Positions 34,041 through 41,656 of a stretch of DNA of 64,000 nt are shown here, piece by piece. Each line of letters opens with the position of its first letter. The first letter of the stretch is position 1. The stretch is from Nitrogeniibacter aestuarii (GTDB lineage: Bacteria > Pseudomonadota > Gammaproteobacteria > Burkholderiales > Rhodocyclaceae): assembly GCF_017309585.1 (NCBI RefSeq), contig NZ_CP071321.1, positions 1,488,001 through 1,552,000 of the forward strand, given 5' to 3'. A model generated the notes under the pieces. It ran no database searches. It saw only the letters and a program-made list of their open reading frames with translations, and was not told where the DNA came from. The translations under genes were made by a program, and so were the position numbers.

Positions 34041-34711
34041 GAGGCGGTATCCGCAGGCAGCTTGCGACGGGCCTCGCTGGCGCGGTCGCGCCAGCGGGCG
34101 GCCTGGGCCGGGTCGGGTGTGAGTCCGTAGGCGCCGCGCTCGAAGGCATCGGCCAGGGCGTCAATGGCGGGCAGGTAGCCCAGCTCGGCCGCGCGGGTGA
34201 TTAGGCTGCGGCCTTCAGGAGAGGCGGCATCCTGTGCGTCGAGTTCAGCATCGCCGCGCAGATAGGCCTGTGCCAGCGCGTTGATGGCCAGACGGGCGTC
34301 CTGGCGCGCTGCGGCGCGCAGCAGGCTCGCGGCGCGCGCCGGATCGCGCTCGGTGCCTTCGCCGGCCAGCAGCATCACCGCCAGACCGTACTGGCCATCG
34401 GCGTTGCCTTGCGCTGCCGCTCGGGTGAGATAGTCGATCGCGTCTTCGTCCATCTCGGCCTTGTCGAGTATGTCGCCATACAGGGCTTGCGCTTGCGCAT
34501 GGCCGGCGTCGGCCGCGGTTTTGAGCGGTGCCATGGCGCCCATCATGTCGCCATCGCGATAGCGTTTTGCGCCTAGCTCGAAGTCCTCGACCGGGCCGGC
34601 CAGTGCGATGCCCGCAACACCGATCAGGCCAAAGAGGATCGAGCGCGCATTCCCGATGACGGGGGCGTTTTTCCCGAATCCGGGAATGAGCCAGAGGCAT
34701 CCAAGCCGCAT
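34037..34711 (-). CDS. Sel1-repeat protein (1)
   Basis: A 224-residue protein made of Sel1/TPR-like repeats (AKRYRDGDMMGAMAPLKTAA, then AQALYGDILDKAEMDEDAID, GQYGLAVMLLAGEGTERDPA and others) behind an N-terminal hydrophobic stretch at about 24-40. AAGGAA before the ATG at 34711 supports the start. Sel1 proteins are usually interaction scaffolds. A related Sel1 protein lies at 37778-38341, on the other side of the kinase genes. The first codons contain two copies of the TTCCCG-N4-CGGGAA-type palindrome. Confidence 0.8.
   Translation of the reverse strand: MRLGCLWLIPGFGKNAPVIGNARSILFGLIGVAGIALAGPVEDFELGAKRYRDGDMMGAMAPLKTAADAGHAQAQALYGDILDKAEMDEDAIDYLTRAAAQGNADGQYGLAVMLLAGEGTERDPARAASLLRAAARQDARLAINALAQAYLRGDAELDAQDAASPEGRSLITRAAELGYLPAIDALADAFERGAYGLTPDPAQAARWRDRASEARRKLPADTAS
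34650..34686. repeat. Tandem TTCCCG-N4-CGGGAA palindromes
   Basis: A perfect 16-base palindrome TTCCCGAATCCGGGAA at 34671-34686 and an imperfect copy TTCCCGATGACGGGGG at 34650-34665, 21 bases apart centre to centre (two helical turns). Both lie in the first codons of the Sel1 gene, just downstream of the sigma54 activator gene. The same 16-mer recurs in reverse complement at 39125 and with a one-base change of centre at 57370. Confidence 0.6.
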
Positions 34712-34732
34712 GTGTGTTCCTTTTCATGTCGG

Positions 34733-34754
34733 CCTGTCATGCACTCATGACAGG
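34733..34754. repeat. Perfect hairpin at the end of the sigma54 activator gene
   Basis: CCTGTCATG and CATGACAGG form a nine-base stem with a four-base loop that spans the stop codon of the activator gene, 22 bases before the Sel1 start. No T-tract follows, so it is not an intrinsic terminator. It may stabilise or process the transcript between the regulators and the structural genes. Confidence 0.6.
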
Positions 34755-36106
34755 TCGGTGGTTTCCTCGAGCTTGCGGTACAGGCTGGAGAGTCCGATGC
34801 CCAGCCGTTGGGCCGCGAGGCGCCGGTCGCCGCCGGTCTCTTCGAGCATCCGGCGGATCAGCGCTACTTCGATCTCGCGCATCTGATCCCGCAGATACCC
34901 TTGATTAGCAATGGATGTGCCAGTGGATGAACCCAGTGCGTGGGCCATGGTCACCTCCGGCGGCAGGTCACTGGTGTTGATGCAGTCGTCGTCGGCCAGG
35001 ATGCAGGCGCGGTTGATCACGTTTTCAAGCTGACGGACGTTGCCCGGCCATTCGTACTGACAGAGCAGGCGCTCTGCCTCGGGGGCCAGCGCAAGATCCC
35101 GCAATGGCCCGCTGCGCTGGGTTTCACGTGCGATCAGAAAGCGGATCAGCGGCAACAGGTCGCCACGGCGTTCGCGCAGCGGCGGGATGAGGATGTGGAA
35201 CATCGACAGGCGGAAGTAGAGGTCCTCGCGGAAGGTCCCTTCGGCCACCATGCGACCCAGATCCCGGTTGGTGGCGGCGATGATGCGGCAATCGACCCGG
35301 CGCGGCTGTTCGGAGCCGATGGCGCGGATTTCCTTGTCCTCGATGGCGTGCAGCAGCTTGGTCTGCATGTGCATGGGCAGCTCGCCCACTTCATCCAGAA
35401 ACAGGGTGCCCCGGTCAGCCTGGAGGAACAGCCCCTTGCGCGCCTTGTCGGCCCCGGTGAAGGCACCCTTGGTGTGACCGAAGAACTCGGATTCGAGAAG
35501 ATTCTCGGGAATGGCACTGCAGTTGACCGGAAGGAACAAGGCGTCGGCGCGCTGGCTCTGCTCGTGAATGCTGCGCGCGAGCACCCCCTTGCCGGTCCCC
35601 GACTCACCGGTGATGAGCACGGTGCTTTCGGTGGGGGCGACCTTGGTGACAAGGCGCTCAAGGCTGCGCATGGCGGGTGAGTTGAACTCGAATGTCTTCG
35701 TTTGCGGCCGGCTGATCTGGCGCAGGACCTGGTTCTGCTCGCGCAGACCGCGCATGGCCGCCACCTGGCTGATGCGGTGAATCAGCTCATCGCCATTGAC
35801 CGGTTTGGTGACGTAGTCGCTGGCCCCGGCGCGCAGGGCCTCGACGGCGCTCTCCGTCGAGGCGAAGGCGGTGACCATGATGAAGCTGGTCTCGATCCGT
35901 GAATCGCGAATCGAACGCACCAGATCCACGCCGCTGCCATCGGGCATCTTGATGTCGCACAGGGCGATATCCACGTCGCCGCGCACCAGCTTGCTCGCTG
36001 CCTCCTGGCAGTTGCGGGCTTCGTCGGTGGAGTAGCCAGCGCGCCGGCATGCATCCACCAGGATGTCGCGCACGGCGCGTTCGTCGTCAATGACCAGCAC
36101 ATGCAT
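34745..36106 (-). CDS. NtrC-family sigma54-dependent response regulator
   Basis: A 453-residue activator: receiver domain (1-120; phospho-acceptor Asp in ALCDIKMPDGSG, conserved Lys in VTKPVNG), AAA+ domain (about 140-375; Walker A GESGTGKG, the sigma54-contacting FGHTKGAFTGAD loop, Walker B GTLFLDEVGE, arginine finger region FREDLYFRL) and a C-terminal Fis-type HTH (RLAAQRLGIGLSSLYRKLEE). It drives sigma54 RNA polymerase when phosphorylated by the kinase encoded just upstream; the genes overlap by 20 bases. Sequences resembling sigma54 promoters occur at 55289, 57789 and 57827 in the cytochrome cluster, its likely targets. Confidence 0.94.
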   Translation of the reverse strand: MHVLVIDDERAVRDILVDACRRAGYSTDEARNCQEAASKLVRGDVDIALCDIKMPDGSGVDLVRSIRDSRIETSFIMVTAFASTESAVEALRAGASDYVTKPVNGDELIHRISQVAAMRGLREQNQVLRQISRPQTKTFEFNSPAMRSLERLVTKVAPTESTVLITGESGTGKGVLARSIHEQSQRADALFLPVNCSAIPENLLESEFFGHTKGAFTGADKARKGLFLQADRGTLFLDEVGELPMHMQTKLLHAIEDKEIRAIGSEQPRRVDCRIIAATNRDLGRMVAEGTFREDLYFRLSMFHILIPPLRERRGDLLPLIRFLIARETQRSGPLRDLALAPEAERLLCQYEWPGNVRQLENVINRACILADDDCINTSDLPPEVTMAHALGSSTGTSIANQGYLRDQMREIEVALIRRMLEETGGDRRLAAQRLGIGLSSLYRKLEETTDLS

Positions 36107-37646
36107 CGGGTTTGTCTGCCATGGTGTTGTCGTCGCAGTGCGGCACCGGGAGCTCGATCGTGGCGGTGGTGCCAAAGCCCGGGGTGCTGTCGATCTGCAA
36201 GATGCCGCCGGCCTCGCGAATGAGTTCCCGGCTCAGGGACAGGCCCAGGCCCGTGCCTTTGCCGACCGGTTTGGTGGTGAAGAATTCGTCGAACACCCGG
36301 GCGGCTGTTTCGGCATCCATGCCCTTGCCGTTGTCGGTGACCTGCAACAGCACGCGATCGTCCTCGCACCGGGTCGAGACCTCGATCCGGCTTTCGCTGC
36401 GGGACGTGTCCTCAAGCGCGTCGGCCGCGTTGATGAGCAGATTGAGCAGCACCTGCGTGAGCTGATCGGCAATGATGCGCACTGCAGGCAGTTCACTGTC
36501 GAGATGTGGCTCGAGCTTGAGGTGACGAAAGCGCTGGTCGAAGCTCAGAAACGCGCAGGTGTTGCGCACCAGCTGGTTAACGTCCTGCAACTGGGGCACT
36601 GCGGGCTGCGGGTGGGCGAAATCGGCGATCTGCCGGGTGATGGTGGAAATCCGCCGGGTCTGCTCCAGAATCATCTCGGGCTGGCAGTGCCGGCCGCGAT
36701 GGGCACAGGCATGTTCCTGGCGCATGTCGAGAATGGCATCGGCCACGCCGCTGATGGCGGCGATGGGGTTGTTGATCTCGTGGGCAAGCTGGGCCGCCAG
36801 TGACCCGATGGCGGCCATTTTCTCGCGGTGGAATTCTTCCTGGCGACTGCGCTCGATGTGGCGCTCGCGCTCGCGCAGATCGTGCTGCATGCGATTGACC
36901 GCCTCGATGAGCCGGCCCACCTCGTCGTGGCGATTGACGGTCAGGGGGGCGCCGCGGTAACCCTGCACGATTTCCCGTGCGCGGGTCTCGAGTCTGAGAA
37001 TGTCATCGCTGAGGCGTTTGAAGAACACCGTGATGGCCGCGCCCAGCATGATGAAGGCAATGGCCGAAAACACCATGCCTTGGAGGGTGACGCGGTCGTA
37101 GGTGGCCTGATAAGCATCGAGCAGACGCAGTTTTTCCTCCCGTGTCTGGTGGGTGATGGCATCCAGTTCGGTGATGAGTTCATGCAGGGTGTTGCGGGTC
37201 ACCGCAAGCACCCCGCGCGTGGTCTGATGAACGATGTCATTGACCAGCGCTTCGAGCTTGTTGGCCAGCATCAGCACCCGGGCGTGACGCCCTTCGAGTG
37301 CCGTGAGCAGGGAGCGGGTGGCCTCGATCTCGATGACGGTCGGGGGGGCGGCGGACAGGGGGTCGGCGGCCGAGAACGCAATATTGACGGTCAGCAGGGT
37401 CCGGGCCATGGACATGTTGATCTGCACCAGCTGTTCCTCGGAGCGGTGAACGGCTTCGAGCTCATGGACCGTGTCGAGCAGCTTCTTGCGCTCCATGTTC
37501 GTGAACACCCCCACCAGCAACCCGTAAGTGACCAGCACCAGCAAGGCCAGCATGCTCTTGCCGCGCAGGCTGCCAAGCCATGCACAGCAGGCGCGCAGCG
37601 AAGCACTGCGGGTCATGAAGGGGGTGGTCGCGGATTCGGTGTTCAC
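36087..37646 (-). CDS. Membrane sensor histidine kinase partner of the sigma54 activator
   Basis: A 519-residue sensor with two membrane segments (about 30-52 and 190-212) around a helical periplasmic domain, a HAMP-like linker, an H-box LAAQLAHEINNPIAAISG and an ATPase domain with NLLINAADAL, DNGKGM and GKGTGLGLSLS. Between the two dimerisation helices it carries an unusual insert, EHACAHRGRHCQPEM, with two Cys and three His. The start at 37646 (GTG) has AGGAA upstream; a TTG 15 codons earlier is possible. The downstream response regulator overlaps it. Confidence 0.92.
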   Translation of the reverse strand: MNTESATTPFMTRSASLRACCAWLGSLRGKSMLALLVLVTYGLLVGVFTNMERKKLLDTVHELEAVHRSEEQLVQINMSMARTLLTVNIAFSAADPLSAAPPTVIEIEATRSLLTALEGRHARVLMLANKLEALVNDIVHQTTRGVLAVTRNTLHELITELDAITHQTREEKLRLLDAYQATYDRVTLQGMVFSAIAFIMLGAAITVFFKRLSDDILRLETRAREIVQGYRGAPLTVNRHDEVGRLIEAVNRMQHDLRERERHIERSRQEEFHREKMAAIGSLAAQLAHEINNPIAAISGVADAILDMRQEHACAHRGRHCQPEMILEQTRRISTITRQIADFAHPQPAVPQLQDVNQLVRNTCAFLSFDQRFRHLKLEPHLDSELPAVRIIADQLTQVLLNLLINAADALEDTSRSESRIEVSTRCEDDRVLLQVTDNGKGMDAETAARVFDEFFTTKPVGKGTGLGLSLSRELIREAGGILQIDSTPGFGTTATIELPVPHCDDNTMADKPDACAGH

Positions 37647-37777
37647 CGATGAGGGTTCCTGTCCCGGGTATGCAAATTGCTGATTGATCAATGACCGTCG
37701 AGCAAGAACGGTGCCGGCACGGTTGCCGAGGCCGGAAGCAACAACCTTTCAACAGACAAAAGGGGTGCTTTATTCCA

Positions 37778-38341
37778 ATGGAGACGAGACAGATTCAGCG
37801 CCGCCGTCGGTGGCATGGTGTGATGACCGGCTTTTTACTGGCCGCGCTGGCGTCCGCCGTGTTCGCACAGACGGATATCGAGGCGGCGCTAAACGACTAC
37901 GACAGCGGCAACTACACCGAGGCGGCGCCGGCCATGCAGTCGCTGGCGCGGGCAGGTAATGCGGTGGCCCAGTACAAGCTCAGCATCATGCATTTCTATG
38001 GGCATGGCGTTGCCGAAGATGAAAGCGAGGCCATGGTGTGGGCGCAGCGCGCGGCTGCCCAGGGCGAGGTGGACGCCATGTTCTTTATCGGCACGATGTA
38101 CGTGTTTGGCGACACGGTGCATCAGACCGTGGACGATCCCGACGTGGAGGCGGCCAAATGGTTCTTCCAGGCGGCCAGCCGCGGCCACGCGGATGCCGAA
38201 TACAGCCTCGGGCTGCTGTTTCTGGCGGGCAAGGGCGTGACCCAAAGCCAGGAAGAGGCGCTCAAGTGGATCGGGCGTGCGGCCGAGCATGGCCATGCCA
38301 GTGCCCGCGATTTTCTCGCCGGGCACCGGGGCGGGCACTGA
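37778..38341 (+). CDS. Sel1-repeat protein (2), secreted
   Basis: A 187-residue protein with a signal peptide or anchor (residues 16-31, ending FAQ) and four Sel1 repeats (NYTEAAPAMQSLARAGNAVA, YKLSIMHFYGHGVAEDESEA and so on). It is transcribed divergently from the sensor kinase, with 131 bases between, and resembles the Sel1 protein at 34037-34711. Probably a periplasmic scaffold of the same system. It ends one base before the convergent DUF3365 gene. Confidence 0.83.
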   Translation: METRQIQRRRRWHGVMTGFLLAALASAVFAQTDIEAALNDYDSGNYTEAAPAMQSLARAGNAVAQYKLSIMHFYGHGVAEDESEAMVWAQRAAAQGEVDAMFFIGTMYVFGDTVHQTVDDPDVEAAKWFFQAASRGHADAEYSLGLLFLAGKGVTQSQEEALKWIGRAAEHGHASARDFLAGHRGGH

Positions 38342-38342
38342 G

Positions 38343-38936
38343 TCAGAGCGGTTTCTTGTAGGTGACGGCGCCGCGAATTTCGCCCTCGCGGTAGCCGGTC
38401 GCCTTGTCGTGCGGGTACTCCGTGTTCATCTGGGCGCGGGTGGCCGCGCTGATCTGCGCCTCGTCGCCATGGCAGTTCAGGCACACCGCCTTGACCGGAA
38501 TGGCCTTCATGTAGCGGTAATACTTGCCCAGCGGCTCGCTGACCACCTCCCCGAATTCGATGGTCGATGGTGCTTCGCCCGCGGCTGCCCGGGCATCGAA
38601 GGCCCTGAGCACTTCCTGCTCCCAGGCATCGGGAGAGCCCAGTGCCGGGTTCCGCACACGCAGGCTCACCCGCTTGATCTGGACACCATACTTGCGTGAC
38701 ACCGACGAGGACACCTCGGGCGCGGTGTACTTGCACACGATCACCGAACGCAAGGCACCACTGATGCGGTATTCGCGCAGCAACTCTCCGGCGATCTGGC
38801 TGATGAGTTCTTCGCTGATCTGACGCGCGTCCGAGCGCAGCACGTCGGCATCGGGTGGTGGCGTCTGGGCGCTTGCCGGCAACGGGAGTGCGGTGGCTGC
38901 GGCGAGGACAGCCAGCGCTGGAAAGAGCGGTTTCAT
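38343..38936 (-). CDS. DUF3365 (Tll0287-like) c-type heme protein
   Basis: A 197-residue secreted protein with signal peptide (ending ASA-QT), a DUF3365 PAS-like body (QIAGELLREYRISGALRSVI, the TAPEVSSSVSRKYGVQIKRV stretch) and one heme site CLNCH near residue 150. In related proteins the heme is in an open pocket and a redox-sensing role was proposed. Here it is the last gene of the long cytochrome series; the 50-residue gene upstream overlaps by four bases. Confidence 0.88.
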   Translation of the reverse strand: MKPLFPALAVLAAATALPLPASAQTPPPDADVLRSDARQISEELISQIAGELLREYRISGALRSVIVCKYTAPEVSSSVSRKYGVQIKRVSLRVRNPALGSPDAWEQEVLRAFDARAAAGEAPSTIEFGEVVSEPLGKYYRYMKAIPVKAVCLNCHGDEAQISAATRAQMNTEYPHDKATGYREGEIRGAVTYKKPL

Positions 38937-39085
38937 GGGGTGCGCTCCTGCAGTGAGATGGTGGAACAGACCTCCGGTGCATGACCCGGGCAGGCCTCGA
39001 CGGACAGCGCCGGTGAGGCGCTCAGGCTTGCCAGCACCGCAAGGGCGGCAAGTGCGAGAGTGAAGACAAGATCACGGATCGGCAT
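38933..39085 (-). CDS. 50-residue secreted peptide
   Basis: A short gene with a hydrophobic signal (residues 5-28) and a 20-residue tail holding two cysteines (EACPGHAPEVCST). It overlaps the DUF3365 start by four bases and its own start lies inside the end of the upstream TPR gene, so it is embedded in the operon. The spacing favours a real coding sequence. No family recognised. AGGAAAT precedes the ATG. Confidence 0.6.
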   Translation of the reverse strand: MPIRDLVFTLALAALAVLASLSASPALSVEACPGHAPEVCSTISLQERTP

Positions 39086-39692
39086 GCTTGATTTCCTCCG
39101 GTGTTCCTGTGTTTGGTAATCCGCTTCCCGGATTCGGGAAAGCGAGCGGTGTTTGCGGGGTCGAGCCGGTCCACTCCCACAAGGCGGCTTCGGCCTTGCG
39201 GCGGAATGGATCGTCGGTGCCTGCCAGGTGAATGTAGGTGCGCATCGCGCCGATGGCGCCCGGGCGGTCCTGCAGGGCGTCGAGGGCGATTGCCAGACCG
39301 AAATAGGCGTTGGCCTGCTGCGGATTGAGTTCGATCGCACTGGCGAAAAAGTGGCTAGCTTCCGTCCAGCGCGACAGGCCGGTCAGTGCATAACCCATAT
39401 TCACGTGGGCTTCCGGCAGATCGGGGGCGTGCGCGAGTACCCGGTGAAAACTCACCATGGCGTGCTCGTATTCGCGCATGTGGAGCATCAGCACGCCCTG
39501 GCGGAACTGCTGTTTCAGCGCGTCGGCCCCTTTCGGGCTACGGCTACCCTGGGTGGGATAGAGCGGGCGCGAGGGCGCCAGACGGTCGAGCCAGTCAAAG
39601 CTCGGCCAGAACGCAATGACCGCGCCGAGGGCCAGAATGGCCACGCCGCTGCCCAGCCCGGCAGCCACGCGGGTGTCGGTGCGCCGGCTCAT
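39072..39692 (-). CDS. Membrane-anchored TPR protein
   Basis: A 206-residue protein with an N-terminal membrane helix (about 10-30) and three tetratricopeptide repeats at about 60-165 (YEHAMVSFHRVLAHAPDLPE, AHVNMGYALTGLSRWTEASH, ANAYFGLAIALDALQDRPGA). The layout recalls TPR assembly factors such as CcmH/CycH/NrfG, which hold apocytochromes during heme attachment. Next to ResB and CcsA, that role is plausible but is inference. It overlaps the upstream membrane-protein gene by four bases. Confidence 0.8.
   Translation of the reverse strand: MSRRTDTRVAAGLGSGVAILALGAVIAFWPSFDWLDRLAPSRPLYPTQGSRSPKGADALKQQFRQGVLMLHMREYEHAMVSFHRVLAHAPDLPEAHVNMGYALTGLSRWTEASHFFASAIELNPQQANAYFGLAIALDALQDRPGAIGAMRTYIHLAGTDDPFRRKAEAALWEWTGSTPQTPLAFPNPGSGLPNTGTPEEIKHADP
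39125..39140. repeat. TTCCCG-N4-CGGGAA palindrome
   Basis: TTCCCGGATTCGGGAA, the exact reverse complement of the copy at 34671-34686. It lies 40 bases upstream of the 50-residue peptide gene, within the 3' end of the TPR gene. Confidence 0.6.
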
Positions 39693-40843
39693 GTGATGCC
39701 CAGTCGTCGGGCGAGCGCGTGCCTCAGGGGCGCCGCCGAACCCATCGCCGTGAGCACGGCCAGGGCGGCCACCAGCCCACCGAGGCCGACCAGACTCGAA
39801 CCGAGCAGAGCCAGCCCGTCGGCCGTGCTCGCGTCGAGCACCTGTTTGCGTGCGAGGTCCGAAGAGCCCGCGGTGAGCAGGCCGAGCATCATCAGGGCGA
39901 GGCCCGTGCCATGAACGCTGACGGCGAGGCGGGCCCGTGGCAGGGCCAGGGCAATGAGGCCGATGCTCACGGCGCCGACGGTGCCGTGATAGTGCGCCGG
40001 GATGGTCGTGTTCTGGCCGTCGATCAACCCGCCGATGAGCAGCCCGAGCACGCTCAGCGCCGTCGCCCAGCGGGTGGCGAGATCGGCATGCCAGGGCTGG
40101 AAGACGATCAGGCCGACGAACAGGCTCGACCCCAGGCCGGTGCGCATCACGGTCGAATGCATGTGATCGGCGTCGGCCAGTCCCGACAAGGCGAGGCCGG
40201 GCGCCACCACGCAGAGCAGGGCGGTGGACGCAATCAGGGCGGAACCCGTCCCTGGTCGGGGTGCGTGGCGTGACCACAGGCCCAGCAGCAGGACGGTCCA
40301 GGCAATCTGCAGCGCATGGCCGCCCCCCCAGAGCGCGCTTGAGGGTGTGTCGCCCATGGCCAGCCGGACGAGCACCTCGATCACGCCGGTCAGCAGTGGC
40401 AGACGCATGAAAGTCAGCGCAAGGGCCCAGGGGGTGGCAAGTGAAGACGGTGCCGTGATCGCGGCGGCCGTCAGGGCAACCGTGAAAAGACCGGCGCCGA
40501 GCCTGAAAAGGCCGTGATCGAGGTAGGGCAGGTAGTCGACCAGCACCGGTGTGCCGAGCCCGCCGAGCCCGGCCGTGACCATGAGCGCGGCACCTGCCAT
40601 GGCAAGCCGGGCCGTTCGCGAGCCCGCGCCCCAGAGCCCGGCACTCATGGCGGCGAGCCACAGTACGCTGATCAGGGTGACGTGCAGGACCAGCGCCCGC
40701 TCGAACGCGGTCTGGGCGATCAGGCTCGAGAACAGCGGCGTGCGGGCCACCACCAGCAACAAAGCCATGAGGGCGCCGGCGGCGAGGGCGCAGAGGGCGA
40801 GGGTGTGCCAGGTGGATGCAGGGCGATCGGTGGGTGAAATCAT
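39689..40843 (-). CDS. Heme-copper-oxidase-subunit-I-like membrane protein
   Basis: A 384-residue inner-membrane protein with 10-12 helices. The histidines fall where subunit I of heme-copper oxidases has its ligands: H54 (LHVTLISVLWL, low-spin heme), H176 (WGGGHALQIAW, first copper ligand), H227 and H229 (ADHMHSTV, in place of the HH pair) and H284 and H286 (PAHYHGTVGA, the helix 10 HxH). It is shorter than true CcoN, NorB or CoxA, and no subunit II, CcoO or NorC gene is nearby. Start at the ATG at 40843, which overlaps the ccsA stop by one base. It may pass electrons between quinol and the cytochromes; that is inference. Confidence 0.65.
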   Translation of the reverse strand: MISPTDRPASTWHTLALCALAAGALMALLLVVARTPLFSSLIAQTAFERALVLHVTLISVLWLAAMSAGLWGAGSRTARLAMAGAALMVTAGLGGLGTPVLVDYLPYLDHGLFRLGAGLFTVALTAAAITAPSSLATPWALALTFMRLPLLTGVIEVLVRLAMGDTPSSALWGGGHALQIAWTVLLLGLWSRHAPRPGTGSALIASTALLCVVAPGLALSGLADADHMHSTVMRTGLGSSLFVGLIVFQPWHADLATRWATALSVLGLLIGGLIDGQNTTIPAHYHGTVGAVSIGLIALALPRARLAVSVHGTGLALMMLGLLTAGSSDLARKQVLDASTADGLALLGSSLVGLGGLVAALAVLTAMGSAAPLRHALARRLGIT

Positions 40844-41655
40844 CAAACGGCTCCCTGGTGAGGCACGGCGGAGATGAAGGGCACGCCGAAGAAGGTGAGA
40901 AAGGCCAGGGCAAACACCGCCATGATCATGGTGGCGTGGGCGGGGGGCGCCAGGCGCAGGGTGACGCGGGCGTGCAGGGTGGCGGCGAGCGCCAGCCAGG
41001 TGATGAAGGCCCAGGTCTCGAGTGGGTCCCAGGCCCAGTAGCGGCCCCAGGCGTCCTGCGCCCAGATGGCGCCGGCCACCAGCATCAGCGACTCGAAAAC
41101 GAGACCGATGGCCAGGCAGCGGAAGGCCAGTTCATCCAGGCGGCGGTTGTCGGGCAGGTGGTCGAGCCGCTGTGCGCCCCGGCCGGTGCGACGCAGCAGG
41201 ATGACCCCGGCCAGCCCGACGGCCACCAGCACCGCCCCCAGAAACACCTTGCCAAAGCCGATGTGGATGTACAGCCACGGGGTCTGGTAGGTGGGCGGGA
41301 AGTGTCCCTCGCCCGGGTGAGCCAGCATCAGCCAGCCCATCATCACGAACAGCACCGGCATGACCACCACCGCGGTGGCGCGAATTCTGGGGATACGCCA
41401 GTAGGCCAGGGTGAAGGCGAGGGTCAGGCTCCAGACGTTGGAGTTGAGAATTTCGAACAGGGTGATGAAGGGGCCGTGATCGAGTCGCACCCAGCGCATG
41501 CCGATGGCCAGGGCGTGTACGGCCAGGCCGCCGACGAGCAGTTGCAGGATGCGCCGGCCGGGCATGTGCCCGAGCGCCACGCGGATGATGGCCGTGCTGC
41601 CCGCCAGTACGTAGAGGATGATGGCCGCCCACAGCAGGCGCAGTTCGTTTTCCAT
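40843..41655 (-). CDS. ccsA: Cytochrome c maturation protein CcsA
   Basis: A 270-residue inner-membrane protein with about eight helices. The WGRYWAWDPLETW block near residue 205 is the WWD heme-handling motif of CcsA/ResC. Flanking histidines occur in the surrounding helices (YIHIGFGKV, HARVTL). With ResB, encoded upstream, it forms the System II synthetase that exports heme and attaches it to CxxCH. The copy sits inside the cytochrome operon and is probably dedicated to these multiheme proteins. One-base overlap with the oxidase-like gene that follows. Confidence 0.92.
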   Translation of the reverse strand: MENELRLLWAAIILYVLAGSTAIIRVALGHMPGRRILQLLVGGLAVHALAIGMRWVRLDHGPFITLFEILNSNVWSLTLAFTLAYWRIPRIRATAVVVMPVLFVMMGWLMLAHPGEGHFPPTYQTPWLYIHIGFGKVFLGAVLVAVGLAGVILLRRTGRGAQRLDHLPDNRRLDELAFRCLAIGLVFESLMLVAGAIWAQDAWGRYWAWDPLETWAFITWLALAATLHARVTLRLAPPAHATMIMAVFALAFLTFFGVPFISAVPHQGAV

Positions 41656-41656
41656 G

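Noticed and set aside
37646..37777. FNR box or sigma54 promoter between the kinase and Sel1 genes
   Set aside because: TTGATCAA near 37684 is too short for an FNR site, and the GGCACG...TTGC match there has the wrong spacing.
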